This document shows, one piece after another, positions 1 through 9,186 of a DNA stretch of 64,000 nucleotides. The notes under the pieces were generated by a model. It was not told the origin of the DNA. It did not search any database and saw nothing but the letters and a program-made list of their open reading frames with translations. Position 1 is the first letter of the stretch. Every line of letters starts with the position of its first letter. Position numbers and translations under genes: made by a program. Source of the stretch: Candidatus Viridilinea mediisalina (lineage in GTDB: Bacteria; Chloroflexota; Chloroflexia; Chloroflexales; Chloroflexaceae); the NCBI RefSeq assembly GCF_002532535.1, contig NZ_NQWI01000008.1, positions 28,199-92,198 on the forward strand, written 5' to 3'.

Positions 1-2037
1 GGGCGCTTGCTACACCATGATGGCGATTATGCGGCAGCCGAGGCGTATTATCGTGAAGTCTTAGCCCAAGACCCCAACCATGAAGCAGCGGCGCGGCTGT
101 TGGTCTTGCTGAAGCTTGAGCAAAACCCACAGACGGAGGTAAGCCAACTGCCCTATCTGTCGCCCGCAATTGAAAAGTGGCTCGCTCCGGCCCATGCGCT
201 CCTGCACAAGCAGCCATTCGCGCACGATACGAGCCCCTTGGGTATGTTGTGGCAGGGCTTATTTCAGCTTGCGGCGGGCGATCCGGCGGCAACCAAGAGC
301 CTGGCTGATGACCGTAGTCTGCCGAGTGCGGCGTTGCACCGCATCCGCCGCCACTACCGCGGCTTGGCTGCGGCGGCGGCGGGTGATCTGGCCACGGCCC
401 AGAAGCACTGGACCCAACTCTTCGATACGGGCGCACGGCCCCCCGGCCTTGAGGCCCAACTCTCGTGGTTGCTCTACGAGCAACTGCTTGAGCTCTGGGA
501 GAACGAAAAATATCAAGAGGCAGCGGAATTGGCGAAACGTTGGCAAACGTTGAAGGGTAGTGCGGCCTTTGATGAACTCCGGGTACTGGCGCTCGACCGA
601 GCGGCCCATCTGCATGTCGCTCAACGCGAATGGCCTCAGGCAATCCAAAACTGGCAAGCAGCGCGCGAGATCGTCGGCAATAGCCAAGCCAAAAGCTTGG
701 GTTCGCCCCGCCCGTTGTTGCATAATCTGGCCCTTGCCTACGAACAGCTTGAGCATTGGAATGATGCTGCTGAAAACTGGCGGGCCCTGCTGCGTTTTCG
801 TCCACGTAAGCGCAACGATACCGATGAAACGCTCGAGAACAAACGCTGGGCTTGGGTGCGTAAACGGCTGATCAAATGCTACCACAATGCCGATAACCCC
901 GAAGAAGCTATTAATATCTTCCGCCAGATGATCAAAGCGGAACCGGATGATATCGATCTGCGCTTGGATCTGGCTTCAGCCCTCTACGACAATAAACAGG
1001 ATGCTGCTGCCAAGAAGGAACTGAAACGGGCATTGCAGATCGAACCTCACCATCCCGAAGCGACCGTGCGCTATGCCATGATGCTGTCCGATGCGTGGCA
1101 AATGGCTGAAGCACAACGACTCGTGAAACTGATGGTCAACCACCACGCCGACAACCCAGACGCACGGCGTAAGGCTGGCGAAGTGTGTGCCTACTGTGCC
1201 AATGAGTATATTCGTTATGGCAATCTCCACCTGGCCCATAACGCCTTTGTCGAAGCGGAGCAGCACGATCCGACCAATGGCATCTATCCGATCCAACAGG
1301 CGCGTATGCTCTTCTTCCTCAAGCGCCCGGTTGATGTCGCAGCCAAGATCAACCACGCCCTTGAGCTTGAGAGTAAACGCGTTCAGGTGTGGCAACTTGC
1401 CCTTGAAACATGGCTGATCATAAAGGACATCGCGCAAGCAGAGGCGCTATGGCCGCGCTATCGCCAAATCTGCAACCCTAGTGCCCAGCAGATCCGCGAC
1501 ATAAGCATAGGCATTCTGGTTAAGATTATTCCGCCGCCCTCTGATCGGCTGTTGCGCTCAGGCGTGGCCCCCACACCCGTTGATACGCCTGAGGTTCGCT
1601 TTCTACACAACCTCATCCAAGAAGCGCTGGAGTTGAGTAACCACGATATCGCGCTCTACACACAAGTCATTGAGGTCATGCTGCTGCCCTTGTATGAACA
1701 TGCGCTCCACTTCGCCGAACAAGCCTTAGAGCACCACCCCAACGACCCCGCGTTGCTGCTCAATAAGAGCATAGCCCTGAGTTTGTGCAACCGCACCCAA
1801 GACGCGAAGGCGGTCTTGCAACAAGCAGGCCAGTTGGCGCGTAAACAGGGCCGCGCCGACATCCAAGCTCAGGTGCGCGATATACGCCCGATGATTGGTA
1901 CGCCGGAACTGGTGCGCTATTTGAGTATGCCTATTACCGGCGGGTTTGATGATACCATGTTCGATCTTGATGATCTTGATGATCTTGATGAGATTGATCT
2001 CAAAGAGCTTGAGAAGATGCTCAAAGATATGCTCTAG
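1..2037 (+). CDS. TPR-repeat protein of a DnaK cluster (5' partial)
   Basis: Tetratricopeptide-repeat scaffold protein, probably a cytoplasmic partner of the chaperones encoded immediately downstream. The frame is already open at base 1, and the first visible helices (DYAAAEAYYREVLAQDPNHE) are a TPR in progress, so the true start lies outside the window. At least 676 residues are visible. They contain helix-turn-helix pairs with typical TPR spacing, for example around residues 305-355 (NPEEAINIFRQMIKAEPDD). No signal peptide or membrane segment is seen. The C-terminus is acidic, with a tandem LDD repeat encoded by a repeated GATCTTGAT motif near 1963-1995. It is 14 bp upstream of the J-domain gene and likely co-transcribed with it. 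The TPR assignment is firm; the chaperone role is inferred from context. Confidence 0.85.
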   Translation, partial: GRLLHHDGDYAAAEAYYREVLAQDPNHEAAARLLVLLKLEQNPQTEVSQLPYLSPAIEKWLAPAHALLHKQPFAHDTSPLGMLWQGLFQLAAGDPAATKSLADDRSLPSAALHRIRRHYRGLAAAAAGDLATAQKHWTQLFDTGARPPGLEAQLSWLLYEQLLELWENEKYQEAAELAKRWQTLKGSAAFDELRVLALDRAAHLHVAQREWPQAIQNWQAAREIVGNSQAKSLGSPRPLLHNLALAYEQLEHWNDAAENWRALLRFRPRKRNDTDETLENKRWAWVRKRLIKCYHNADNPEEAINIFRQMIKAEPDDIDLRLDLASALYDNKQDAAAKKELKRALQIEPHHPEATVRYAMMLSDAWQMAEAQRLVKLMVNHHADNPDARRKAGEVCAYCANEYIRYGNLHLAHNAFVEAEQHDPTNGIYPIQQARMLFFLKRPVDVAAKINHALELESKRVQVWQLALETWLIIKDIAQAEALWPRYRQICNPSAQQIRDISIGILVKIIPPPSDRLLRSGVAPTPVDTPEVRFLHNLIQEALELSNHDIALYTQVIEVMLLPLYEHALHFAEQALEHHPNDPALLLNKSIALSLCNRTQDAKAVLQQAGQLARKQGRADIQAQVRDIRPMIGTPELVRYLSMPITGGFDDTMFDLDDLDDLDEIDLKELEKMLKDML

Positions 2038-2051
2038 GAAGGGTTTGACTG

Positions 2052-2402
2052 ATGAGTACGGTGTTGCAAGAAAACCCCTATGCTATCCTGGGGGTCAACC
2101 GCGATGCTCCGGCTGATGAGATCAAGCGGGCCTACTTTACGCTCGTGCGCGCCAATCCGCCGGAACGCAATCCGGTTGAGTTTAAGCGCATCCGTGCTGC
2201 CTATGAGTTGCTGCGTGACCCCGCGAAGCAGGTCGAAACCGATCTGCAACTGCTGCAACTCTGGCCAGAACCGGCACGCCGTAAGCGTACCCCGAAGCCC
2301 AGTTTTGTGCCGCAAACCGATGATATTTTGGCGGTACTCCGCGCAAGTAGCGACCTAGAACGCTCTGATTGGCGTGAACACTACAAGAAGATGGAATGGT
2401 AA
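2052..2402 (+). CDS. J-domain protein with non-canonical HPD motif
   Basis: Short (116 aa) Hsp40-like protein. Residues 8-55 follow J-domain order: NPYAILGVNRDAPADEIKRA, then a loop, then EFKRIRAAYELL. The invariant His-Pro-Asp loop between helices II and III is replaced by Asn35-Pro36-Pro37. In classical J proteins the HPD triad is needed to stimulate the Hsp70 ATPase, so this variant either docks differently or only recruits. There is no Gly/Phe region, zinc finger or C-terminal client-binding domain; the remaining ~60 residues are basic then acidic. It lies between a TPR gene and grpE/dnaK, which argues it still serves the same Hsp70. The stop overlaps or nearly touches the grpE start. Confidence 0.8.
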   Translation: MSTVLQENPYAILGVNRDAPADEIKRAYFTLVRANPPERNPVEFKRIRAAYELLRDPAKQVETDLQLLQLWPEPARRKRTPKPSFVPQTDDILAVLRASSDLERSDWREHYKKMEW

Positions 2403-2404
2403 CT

Positions 2405-3076
2405 ATGTCCGATCAGGCTACGTTGGAAGTGTCCGAAAAGTTGGATGCACTGCAAGCAACGATTGCGGCCCTTGAAAAGCAGATCGGGCGGGCCGGACGA
2501 GAACAACTGAAAGCGAATGCGATTGCCGAGCGCCAAGCCGATCAGTTGGCTGATGCGCTGCAGGTGCTGCAAGCGGCTGAAACACGCCGCGCAACCGATC
2601 TCGATGCGTTGCATGAGCAGCAACGCAAAATGGTTGCTGAAGCGCGCCTCGAGGTTGCACGGGCGATCTTTCCAAGCGTTGATGGCCTTGATGAGGCGCT
2701 CCGCGCCGGGCATGTTATGCTCGATCACGCGGTACGCCAAGAGAGTGCAGAATCGCTGTTGCAACGCCTACTCTTGGGCAATAGCAACAATAAATCTGAA
2801 CTGGAAGCAACCCTGAAACCGTGGTTGGAGGGGTTGATGATGGTGCGCCGCCGTCTGCTTGATGCGCTCGCCAATGAAGGCATTAGCGCGATTGAGACCG
2901 AAGGGCAACCTTTCGATCCGCGTCTCCATATTGCCGTTGAAGCAAGCATTGATCCCGCCCCGCCCGGTACGATCCTGCAAGTCTTGCGCCGTGGCTTCGT
3001 GGCGGGCGAGCGCGTCCTCCGCCCGGCTGAAGTGATTGTCGCAACCGCCCCCGCTGAAAAGAGCGTAGCGCTCTGA
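2405..3076 (+). CDS. grpE: GrpE-like nucleotide exchange factor
   Basis: Predicted ADP/ATP exchange factor for the DnaK encoded 110 bp downstream. Residues 1-70 form a long charged coiled coil (EKLDALQATIAALEKQ), matching the GrpE dimer stalk. The C-terminal part has the small beta-domain signature of GrpE: FDPRLHIAVEA followed by PPGTILQVLRRGFVAGERVLRPAEVIVA. The middle helical region is longer than in classical GrpE, giving about 223 residues. I chose the ATG at 2405; an in-frame ATG at 2396 would overlap the stop of the J-domain gene. The family call is well supported, although the sequence is divergent from E. coli GrpE. Confidence 0.85.
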   Translation: MSDQATLEVSEKLDALQATIAALEKQIGRAGREQLKANAIAERQADQLADALQVLQAAETRRATDLDALHEQQRKMVAEARLEVARAIFPSVDGLDEALRAGHVMLDHAVRQESAESLLQRLLLGNSNNKSELEATLKPWLEGLMMVRRRLLDALANEGISAIETEGQPFDPRLHIAVEASIDPAPPGTILQVLRRGFVAGERVLRPAEVIVATAPAEKSVAL

Positions 3077-3118
3077 TCGCTTGGGTGCGCGGAGTTTTGC
3101 ACGATCACCCTCATTCCT

Positions 3119-3175
3119 GTATCCTATCTCCTCATTCCTGTATCCTATCTCCTATCTCCTGTATCCTACCTTCTA
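3119..3175. repeat. 7-bp satellite (CCTATCT type)
   Basis: About eight imperfect heptamers (CCTATCT, CCTCATT, CCTGTAT and variants) fill the gap between grpE and dnaK, ending just before the dnaK ribosome binding site. The same unit type occurs near 6474, 43780 and 59980. It is one of several 7-bp satellites in the window. Confidence 0.8.
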
Positions 3176-3185
3176 AGGAGTATCT

Positions 3186-4952
3186 ATGAGCCTGATTATA
3201 GGCATTGACCTGGGCACTACCTTTTCTGCTGTTGGCATCGTTCGTGATGGCAAGCCCGAAATTGTGCCTGTGGGCGATGAGCATATTATGCCTTCGGTGG
3301 TTGGCCTTGGCCCCGACGGCGGGTTGCTGGTTGGTGCGCCTGCACGCAACCAGTACGCCCTCTATCCCGACCGCACCGTGCGCTCGATTAAGCGCCAAAT
3401 GGGCGAGCAGACGACGGTACATTTGGGTGAGCAGGCGTATACCCCACCACAAATCTCGGCCCTGATTCTGCGTGAACTGCACCGCGCTGCCGAGGCTCAA
3501 CTGGGCCAAAAGGTTGAACGGGCGGTCATTACCGTGCCCGCCTATTTCTCCGATGCAGCACGCCAAGCCACCCGCGAAGCCGGTGAAGTTGCTGGCCTCG
3601 TGGTTGAACGGATTATCAATGAGCCGACCGCCGCAGCCTTGGCCTATGGGCTCGATCGTAGCGACCAACGCCAACTCGTGGCGGTCTACGATCTCGGCGG
3701 GGGCACCTTCGATGTCTCGATCATCGAACTGGACAGCGGTGTGGTTGAGGTGCGTGCGAGCCACGGGAATACCCAATTAGGTGGCGACGATTTTGATGAG
3801 CGACTGCGCGAGATTCTGGTAGCTCGCTTTGAAGAAGCCCACGGCGTCAGCCCCCGTGACGACCGGCGGGCGATGGCGCGGCTGCTGCGTGCCGCTGAGG
3901 ATGCGAAGGTGACCCTCTCCTCCCGGCCTATGGTGCGCGTCCAAGAAGAGTACCTCTTGACTGTCGAGGGGCGTCCGCTCAACCTTGACGCCGAGGTGCA
4001 ACGCCACGAGTTTGAGGCGGCCATTCGTGATCTGCTCGATGGTACGGTTGATGCCCTTGATGCAGCCCTCAAGGATGCTGGCATCAGTAGCGACGAGCTC
4101 GATAAGGTTCTCTTTGTCGGTGGGAGCACCCGTATCCCCTTGGTCTGGGAGATGGTACGCGAGCATACTGGCATCGAACCGGCGGTAGCAATCAACCCCG
4201 ATGAAGCGGTGGCGCTTGGTGCTGCCGTACAGGGTGCCATCATTGCAGGCGAACCACTCGATGCCATTCTGGTTGATGTGACGCCTCACTCATTGGGCAT
4301 TGAGGTGGTTGAGTTTGATCTGCAAGGCCGCACGATTCCCGATCACTACAGTGTCCTCATTCCGCGCAACACCACCGTGCCCACTTCACGCGCCGAAACA
4401 TACGCTGGCGTCCATCCGGCCCAGACGGCGATCAACCTGAAGATCTACCAGGGCGAACATGCCATCGCCTCGCGCAACACCTTGCTGGGCGAATTCCTCT
4501 TTGACAACCTCAAGCCTGAAGCGCCCGGCTTGCCCCCCGCCATTGTTGTGCAGTTCGATTGTGACCTCAACGGCATCGTCAATATCTCGGCCCTAGACAA
4601 AGCCAGTGGCAAACAGGCCCAGACGAGCGTCCGCGCCGCCCATGCCCGCCTCTCGCCCGCCGAGATCGCAGGTGCGCGTGTGAGCCTTGAGCAACTCGAG
4701 CAGTTTGGCTGGGGCGAAGGGGCGCTTGAGGTCAGCGCAGAAGCCACTGCCCCCCAGTCACTTCAGTTGAGTACCGAAATCCTAGCGCTGCTTGCCCGGG
4801 CGCAACGCACCCTTGAGCAGCATCCCGGCCATCAGGGGCTCCTGGATGCGATTGCCGCCGTCGAAAACGCGGCCAATGCCGGTAACCAAGATGTGCTTGA
4901 GCAGGCGACTGAGGCGCTGATCGATCTGCTCTATGATCTGGAGGATGAGTAG
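3186..4952 (+). CDS. dnaK: Hsp70 chaperone DnaK
   Basis: ATP-dependent chaperone, 588 aa. The nucleotide-binding domain has the standard signatures in order: [14 protein letters not shown] at the N-terminus, [41 protein letters not shown] and [11 protein letters not shown]. The substrate-binding domain begins near residue 360 ([11 protein letters not shown]) and includes NLKIYQGE and [16 protein letters not shown]. The protein is shorter than the 610-640 residues usual for DnaK. The C-terminal lid is reduced, although a terminal acidic DLEDE remains. The start is supported by an AAGGAG Shine-Dalgarno 7 nt upstream. Clustered with TPR, J-domain and grpE genes, it is likely an accessory Hsp70 rather than the main groEL-type heat-shock copy; that is inference. 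Confidence 0.95.
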   Translation: MSLIIGIDLGTTFSAVGIVRDGKPEIVPVGDEHIMPSVVGLGPDGGLLVGAPARNQYALYPDRTVRSIKRQMGEQTTVHLGEQAYTPPQISALILRELHRAAEAQLGQKVERAVITVPAYFSDAARQATREAGEVAGLVVERIINEPTAAALAYGLDRSDQRQLVAVYDLGGGTFDVSIIELDSGVVEVRASHGNTQLGGDDFDERLREILVARFEEAHGVSPRDDRRAMARLLRAAEDAKVTLSSRPMVRVQEEYLLTVEGRPLNLDAEVQRHEFEAAIRDLLDGTVDALDAALKDAGISSDELDKVLFVGGSTRIPLVWEMVREHTGIEPAVAINPDEAVALGAAVQGAIIAGEPLDAILVDVTPHSLGIEVVEFDLQGRTIPDHYSVLIPRNTTVPTSRAETYAGVHPAQTAINLKIYQGEHAIASRNTLLGEFLFDNLKPEAPGLPPAIVVQFDCDLNGIVNISALDKASGKQAQTSVRAAHARLSPAEIAGARVSLEQLEQFGWGEGALEVSAEATAPQSLQLSTEILALLARAQRTLEQHPGHQGLLDAIAAVENAANAGNQDVLEQATEALIDLLYDLEDE

Positions 4953-4968
4953 AATTATGGGATAGAAC

Positions 4969-4985
4969 CTCCCCCGGAGGGGGAG
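4969..4985. terminator. GC hairpin after dnaK
   Basis: CTCCCCC-GGA-GGGGGAG inverted repeat 17 bp after the dnaK stop. It could end or attenuate transcription, but no T-run follows, so a Rho-independent terminator is only possible. Confidence 0.35.
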
Positions 4986-5021
4986 TGGGGAAGGCGTAGC
5001 CGCCCCCGCATAACCTTTTCC

Positions 5022-5056
5022 CTTGCGTGTTGGCGGCTACGCCGCCAACACGCAAG
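5022..5056. repeat. Perfect GGCGGC-core hairpin (copy 1)
   Basis: 35-bp inverted repeat with 16-bp perfect arms (CTTGCGTGTTGGCGGC) and a TAC loop. It ends 18 bp before the start codon of the response regulator. Four other hairpins in the window (19980, 22197, 24179, 60518) share the core but have different outer arms that always remain complementary. Confidence 0.9.
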
Positions 5057-5074
5057 AGAAAACAGGAGTACCTC

Positions 5075-6448
5075 ATGACAACGACGTTGGCCGGGGGCGT
5101 GGTTTTGATCGCCGATGATGAGGAACCCATCCTCGATCTGTTGCGCGACATCCTGGAGCCTGAAGGGGCCAGCGTGCGTACTGCCCGTTCGGGCCGCGAG
5201 GCTTTGGCTGCACTTGAGGCCGAAGAGCCTGATGTGGCAATCTTTGATGTGCGGATGCCCCCGCCCGACGGCTTGACACTTTTGAAAACCTTGCGTGAAC
5301 GGGGTATTGATCTGCCAGTGTTGATCATTACCGCTCAGGACTCCTCAACCATGACGATTGAGGCTATGCAGCGTGGGGCTTATGACTACCTGGGGAAACC
5401 GTTCGATCCCGACGAGATTCTGCATACGGTTCAGCGTGCGCTCGAACACCGCCGTCTGACCCGGCGCGTGCTTGATCTTGAGCGCCAGTTTAGCCAAGAT
5501 CCACGTGACATCCTGATCGGGCGTAGTGGGCCGATGCAGCATGTCTATAAGCTGATTGGGCGCGTGGCCGGCAGTGATGCCACTGTGCTGATTACTGGCG
5601 AGAGTGGTACCGGCAAGGAGTTGGTGGCCCATGTGTTGCACCGCAACTCTGCCCGGCGCGAGGGGCCCTTCATTGCCGTGAACTGTGCGGCCCTACCCGA
5701 AACGCTGCTGGAGAGTGAACTCTTTGGCCACGAAAAGGGCGCGTTTACCGGCGCAATGGCCCAACGTAAAGGCCGCTTCGAGCAGGCTGCCAAAGGCTCC
5801 ATCTTCCTCGACGAGATTGGTGAGGTGAGCCCCACCACCCAGAAGAAGTTGCTGCGCGTGCTGCAAGAGCGCACCTTCGAGCGCGTGGGCGGGAACGCGC
5901 TGCTCAAGGCCAATGTGCGCGTCATTGCCGCCACCAACCGCGACCTGATCGAGGGGGCGCGGGCGGGCAACTTCCGCGAAGACCTCTACTACCGCTTAAA
6001 TGTGGTCAACATCCATATGCCCGCACTGCGCGAGCGCAACGATGATATTCCCCTGCTCATCGATCACTTCTTGCGAAAACACCGCTTCGGTGGCGGCGAA
6101 GCGGCCCCCATCTCCGACGCCGCGATGGAGTTGCTCCAAAACCATGCCTGGCCAGGCAATGTACGCCAACTCGAAAACACCATTGAACGTGCAGTTGTCT
6201 TAGCTCAAGGCGGCTTAATTGGCCCTGAGCATCTCCTGCTTGATCGTACCCTCACCGTTCACGAACAGATGTTAGATAGCGCCCTGGCCCGTCTGCTCAC
6301 GGTGGCACCGCTGCCCCAACTGCTTGAAGAGCTACGCGCCCGCCTCCTCACCTTAGCCCTCGAACGCTGCCACGGTGATCGTGCCGCCGCCGCCCGGATG
6401 CTGGGCATTAGCGAGGCGCTGTTTACCTCTGTGATGAGTGATGAGTGA
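5075..6448 (+). CDS. Sigma54-type response regulator with truncated HTH
   Basis: NtrC-family regulator, 457 aa. A receiver domain (residues 8-125) carries the acidic pair ADDEE, the phospho-acceptor in FDVRMPPPDG and the conserved Lys in GKPFDP. The AAA+ domain (~150-390) has Walker A GESGTGKE, the sigma54-contacting GAFTGA loop, Walker B FLDEIGE and the R-finger region. The C-terminal Fis-type HTH starts normally (ALERCHGDRAAAARMLGIS) but stops seven or so residues early, after EALFTSVMSDE. The last codons lie in a GTGATGA heptamer satellite, suggesting that repeat sequence replaced the recognition helix end. The start is the ATG after AGGAG at 5063. No rpoN or partner histidine kinase is visible. 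Confidence 0.88.
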   Translation: MTTTLAGGVVLIADDEEPILDLLRDILEPEGASVRTARSGREALAALEAEEPDVAIFDVRMPPPDGLTLLKTLRERGIDLPVLIITAQDSSTMTIEAMQRGAYDYLGKPFDPDEILHTVQRALEHRRLTRRVLDLERQFSQDPRDILIGRSGPMQHVYKLIGRVAGSDATVLITGESGTGKELVAHVLHRNSARREGPFIAVNCAALPETLLESELFGHEKGAFTGAMAQRKGRFEQAAKGSIFLDEIGEVSPTTQKKLLRVLQERTFERVGGNALLKANVRVIAATNRDLIEGARAGNFREDLYYRLNVVNIHMPALRERNDDIPLLIDHFLRKHRFGGGEAAPISDAAMELLQNHAWPGNVRQLENTIERAVVLAQGGLIGPEHLLLDRTLTVHEQMLDSALARLLTVAPLPQLLEELRARLLTLALERCHGDRAAAARMLGISEALFTSVMSDE

Positions 6449-6501
6449 CGAGTGACGAGCAGGGCGCGTTTTGTCCTATTTCCTATTTCCTCGTTCCTGT
6501 A
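6431..6501. repeat. Two adjacent 7-bp satellites
   Basis: GTGATGA/GTGACGA heptamers (6431-6460) overlap the stop region of the response regulator. TCCTATT/TCCTCGT heptamers (6474-6501) follow, just beyond the convergent htrA stop. Confidence 0.75.
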
Positions 6502-6509
6502 CTCTTCAT

Positions 6510-7691
6510 TTACATATTCGGCGCACGTTGCCCAAGGGTAACTTCAAGTACCTGCTCGTTCTCATCGCGGAGAACCGTGATACTAACGGTATCACCGGGG
6601 GCGTGACGCAGGAGCAATTGGCGTAGCGAGGTATTGTAATCGAGGCGTGCGCCATTCACAGCCACGATAATATCGCCATCACGGATACCAGCACGTTCAG
6701 CGGCACTACCTGGCTCAATCGCCGACTGACCAGTACGACCACTCTGGATGAGTGCCCCATTCTGCACGGGCAAACTCATCTCGGCGGCAAGATTGCCATC
6801 AATCGTGACATAGCGCACACCTAAGAAGGGGTAGCGCACTTCGCCATTTTCAATCAACTGATCGGCCACATTGCGGAAGATGCTGCTAGGCACCGCAAAG
6901 CCAAGCCCTTCAACCGGGGCTGCGCCAAAACTGAGATCAAAGTCGTTGCGAACCACCAAGGTGTTGATCCCAACCACTTCGCCCTGCAAGTTGATCAGCG
7001 GGCCACCACTGTTGCCACTATTGATGGCCGCATCGGTCTGGATCAAACCCTCCATCGGGCCTACCGAGCGGTTGAGCGCACTCACAACCCCAGCCGTGAC
7101 ACTGTTGCGGAAGTTGCCCAAGGGGCTCCCAATCGCCAGTACCGTCTCACCGGGCTGAAGTGTAGCCGCATCGCCCACAACCGCCACCGCAGGCAGCGCA
7201 CCCTCCACACGGATTACCGCAATATCATTCAGCGGATCGGTACCAATGAGTTCCGCATCGCGGCGAGTATTGTCGGCAAAGACTACCGCAAGATCACGGC
7301 TGCCTTCCACCACATGGTTATTGGTAATAATATAGCCCTCATCACTCACAATCACGCCGCTGCCACTGCCGCGCCCCTGAGTGGAACGGTTGATCACCGT
7401 TACTACGGCAGGGCCAACCTTTTGCACCGCTGCCACGGCACTCGACACCTCACCTGTTGTCGGCATGGGGGTGGGCAAGGGGGCAGGCGTTGCATCAGGA
7501 CGCTGCGCGGCACTCGTTCCAGTCGTATGTGCGCTCGTCAACCATGGTTGAGCCGCGTTCAATTGGGCAATCTGCTGGTTGGTGATGTAGTAGGCTGCCG
7601 CTCCACCCGAAGCAGCCCCCCCAGCGACGCCAATAAAGATCCCGAGGAGCAGAATAGCGAGTAAAAGTAAAGGATTAGGTTTTCGTTCCAT
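6510..7691 (-). CDS. HtrA/DegP-like serine protease with PDZ domain
   Basis: Membrane-anchored periplasmic or extracytoplasmic quality-control protease. From the ATG at 7691 (MERKPNPLLLLAILLLGIFI) there is one N-terminal hydrophobic segment, then a low-complexity Pro/Thr linker. The trypsin-like domain has the catalytic triad in NNHVVEG (His), DPLNDIAVIRV (Asp) and GNSGGPL (Ser). One C-terminal PDZ domain is recognisable by AGIRDGDIIVAVNGARL. The total of ~393 aa is normal for DegS/HtrA proteins with a single PDZ. The frame continues upstream to 7754, but that extension would precede the hydrophobic anchor with charged, unmatched residues. Convergent with the response regulator. Confidence 0.93.
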   Translation of the reverse strand: MERKPNPLLLLAILLLGIFIGVAGGAASGGAAAYYITNQQIAQLNAAQPWLTSAHTTGTSAAQRPDATPAPLPTPMPTTGEVSSAVAAVQKVGPAVVTVINRSTQGRGSGSGVIVSDEGYIITNNHVVEGSRDLAVVFADNTRRDAELIGTDPLNDIAVIRVEGALPAVAVVGDAATLQPGETVLAIGSPLGNFRNSVTAGVVSALNRSVGPMEGLIQTDAAINSGNSGGPLINLQGEVVGINTLVVRNDFDLSFGAAPVEGLGFAVPSSIFRNVADQLIENGEVRYPFLGVRYVTIDGNLAAEMSLPVQNGALIQSGRTGQSAIEPGSAAERAGIRDGDIIVAVNGARLDYNTSLRQLLLRHAPGDTVSITVLRDENEQVLEVTLGQRAPNM

Positions 7692-7918
7692 TGTTACAAC
7701 CACTTCTAGGGGTGAGGGTTCGGGGTACACGATGCTCGCCCCGAAGCCCCGCACCTACATCATACAGAAATGAGAAATGAGAAAATAGGTTTGCGGCATC
7801 AGGATGCGCTGAATGCCACCAAGTACATGATGCCACACGAGCCTAAGCAGAATTTTAAGCCTACTTAAGAATTTGATGAGAGTACGCTCACGTGTCCACT
7901 AGCTTTTCAGCCAGCTTC

Positions 7919-8854
7919 TTAGCGCAGCAAATCCTCCAATGCCGGGCGCAACTCATGAAAGCGAAACTGATAGCCCAACGCCTGAGCGCGACGTGGTAAA
8001 GCACGCTGCCCCTTCACCACAAGATCGGCCATCTCACCAAGAGTGAGACGCAGACTCAATTCAGGCACGGCCAACCACGAAGGTGAACCGAGAACCTTAC
8101 CCAGGATGTTGGTAAAATCACGATTCATCTCAGGCGTTGGTGCTGTGCCATTGAGTGGGCCGGTAACCTGTTGGTTCTCCAGGGCAAAGCAGAAGAGCCC
8201 CACCTCGTCACTTGGATGAATCCAGGAATAGTACTGCGTACCAGGCATAATCGGCCCGCCAGCGCGCAGGCGGAAGGGCAGCATGATTTGGCCCAGGGCA
8301 CCACCATCAGGATCGAGGACAATCCCCGTGCGGATCATAGCAACCCGCACTCCAAACTCTTGCGCCCGTGCAGCCTCACGCTCCCAGGCGACACAAACCT
8401 CGGCTACAAAATCATTGCCTGCTGGCGTCTCTTCGTCAAGAATCTCATCGTTATAGTAGCCATAAAAGCCAATTGATGAAGCATTGACCAAGACGGTCGG
8501 GCGTTGCGTAGCGGCAGCAATCGCGTTCACTAAGCCCCGCGTCCCAAGCACGCGACTAGAGCGAATCTCTTCCTTGTAGGCCGGTGTCCAACGTGGGCCA
8601 ATCACCCCTTGTGAAATCGGCGCCCCAGCCAAATTGATAATGGCATAGGCACCATCAACTGCCGCCGCCCAAGCCCCCGTCTCGGCTGGTTGCCACGCAA
8701 CATACTCGGCAGCCCCGGGCAGGCGTGAGCGGGCTGTTGCCGGATTACGCGAGAAGATCACCAACTCATAGCCACGCTCACGCAGCGCGACAAAGAGCTT
8801 CCGACCGATCAGACCCGTTGCACCTGTGAGAATGACTCGTTGTGAATTACCCAT
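7919..8854 (-). CDS. TIGR01777-family NAD(P)-dependent epimerase
   Basis: Extended short-chain dehydrogenase/reductase of the SDR39U1/YfcH type, ~311 aa from the ATG at 8854. The Rossmann nucleotide-binding motif GATGLIGRKL is at the N-terminus. The family signatures NLAGAPI, the SSRV region, LVNASSIGFYG and YYSWIHPSDEV follow, with the C-terminal RALPRRAQALGYQFRF typical of this family. Substrate is unknown for most members. The frame extends 23 codons upstream of 8854 into repeat sequence, so the internal ATG before the Rossmann strand is preferred. Confidence 0.9.
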   Translation of the reverse strand: MGNSQRVILTGATGLIGRKLFVALRERGYELVIFSRNPATARSRLPGAAEYVAWQPAETGAWAAAVDGAYAIINLAGAPISQGVIGPRWTPAYKEEIRSSRVLGTRGLVNAIAAATQRPTVLVNASSIGFYGYYNDEILDEETPAGNDFVAEVCVAWEREAARAQEFGVRVAMIRTGIVLDPDGGALGQIMLPFRLRAGGPIMPGTQYYSWIHPSDEVGLFCFALENQQVTGPLNGTAPTPEMNRDFTNILGKVLGSPSWLAVPELSLRLTLGEMADLVVKGQRALPRRAQALGYQFRFHELRPALEDLLR

Positions 8855-8895
8855 AATATTCAGCGTACCCCGATCATGAAACAACGTCAAGGTAG

Positions 8896-9186
8896 GGAGT
8901 GCCGACTTTAGTCGGCTTCCCATGTTGCGCCGTAGGGAGTGCCGACTTTAGTCGGCTTCCCATCGCTGGCAAAGACCTCAGCCGACTAAAGTTGGCACTA
9001 CGATGCCTGCGAATATGTACTATTCAGCATGACAGGCTGCTGGGGTACGTAACAATTTCTGCTTCCCTTAGTCGGCTTCCCATCGCTGGCAAAGACCTCA
9101 GCCGACTAACGTCGGCACTACGATGCTCGCCCATGGACTATTCAGCATGACAGGCTGCTGGGATACGTAACAATTTCTGCTTCCCT
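8896..9186. repeat. TAGTCGGC/GCCGACTA repeat block, tandem duplicated
   Basis: Fills most of the non-coding stretch 8855-9225. Two copies of GGGAGTGCCGACTTTAGTC occur at ~8896 and ~8936. After that a ~120-bp unit is duplicated (about 8950-9066 and 9067-9186); it runs from TAGTCGGCTTCCCATCGC through GCCGACTAA and CAGCATGACAGGCTGCTG to CAATTTCTGCTTCCCT. A diverged inverted copy lies at 28951-29250. The internal inverted repeats could fold as hairpins. No coding potential is seen. Confidence 0.85.
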
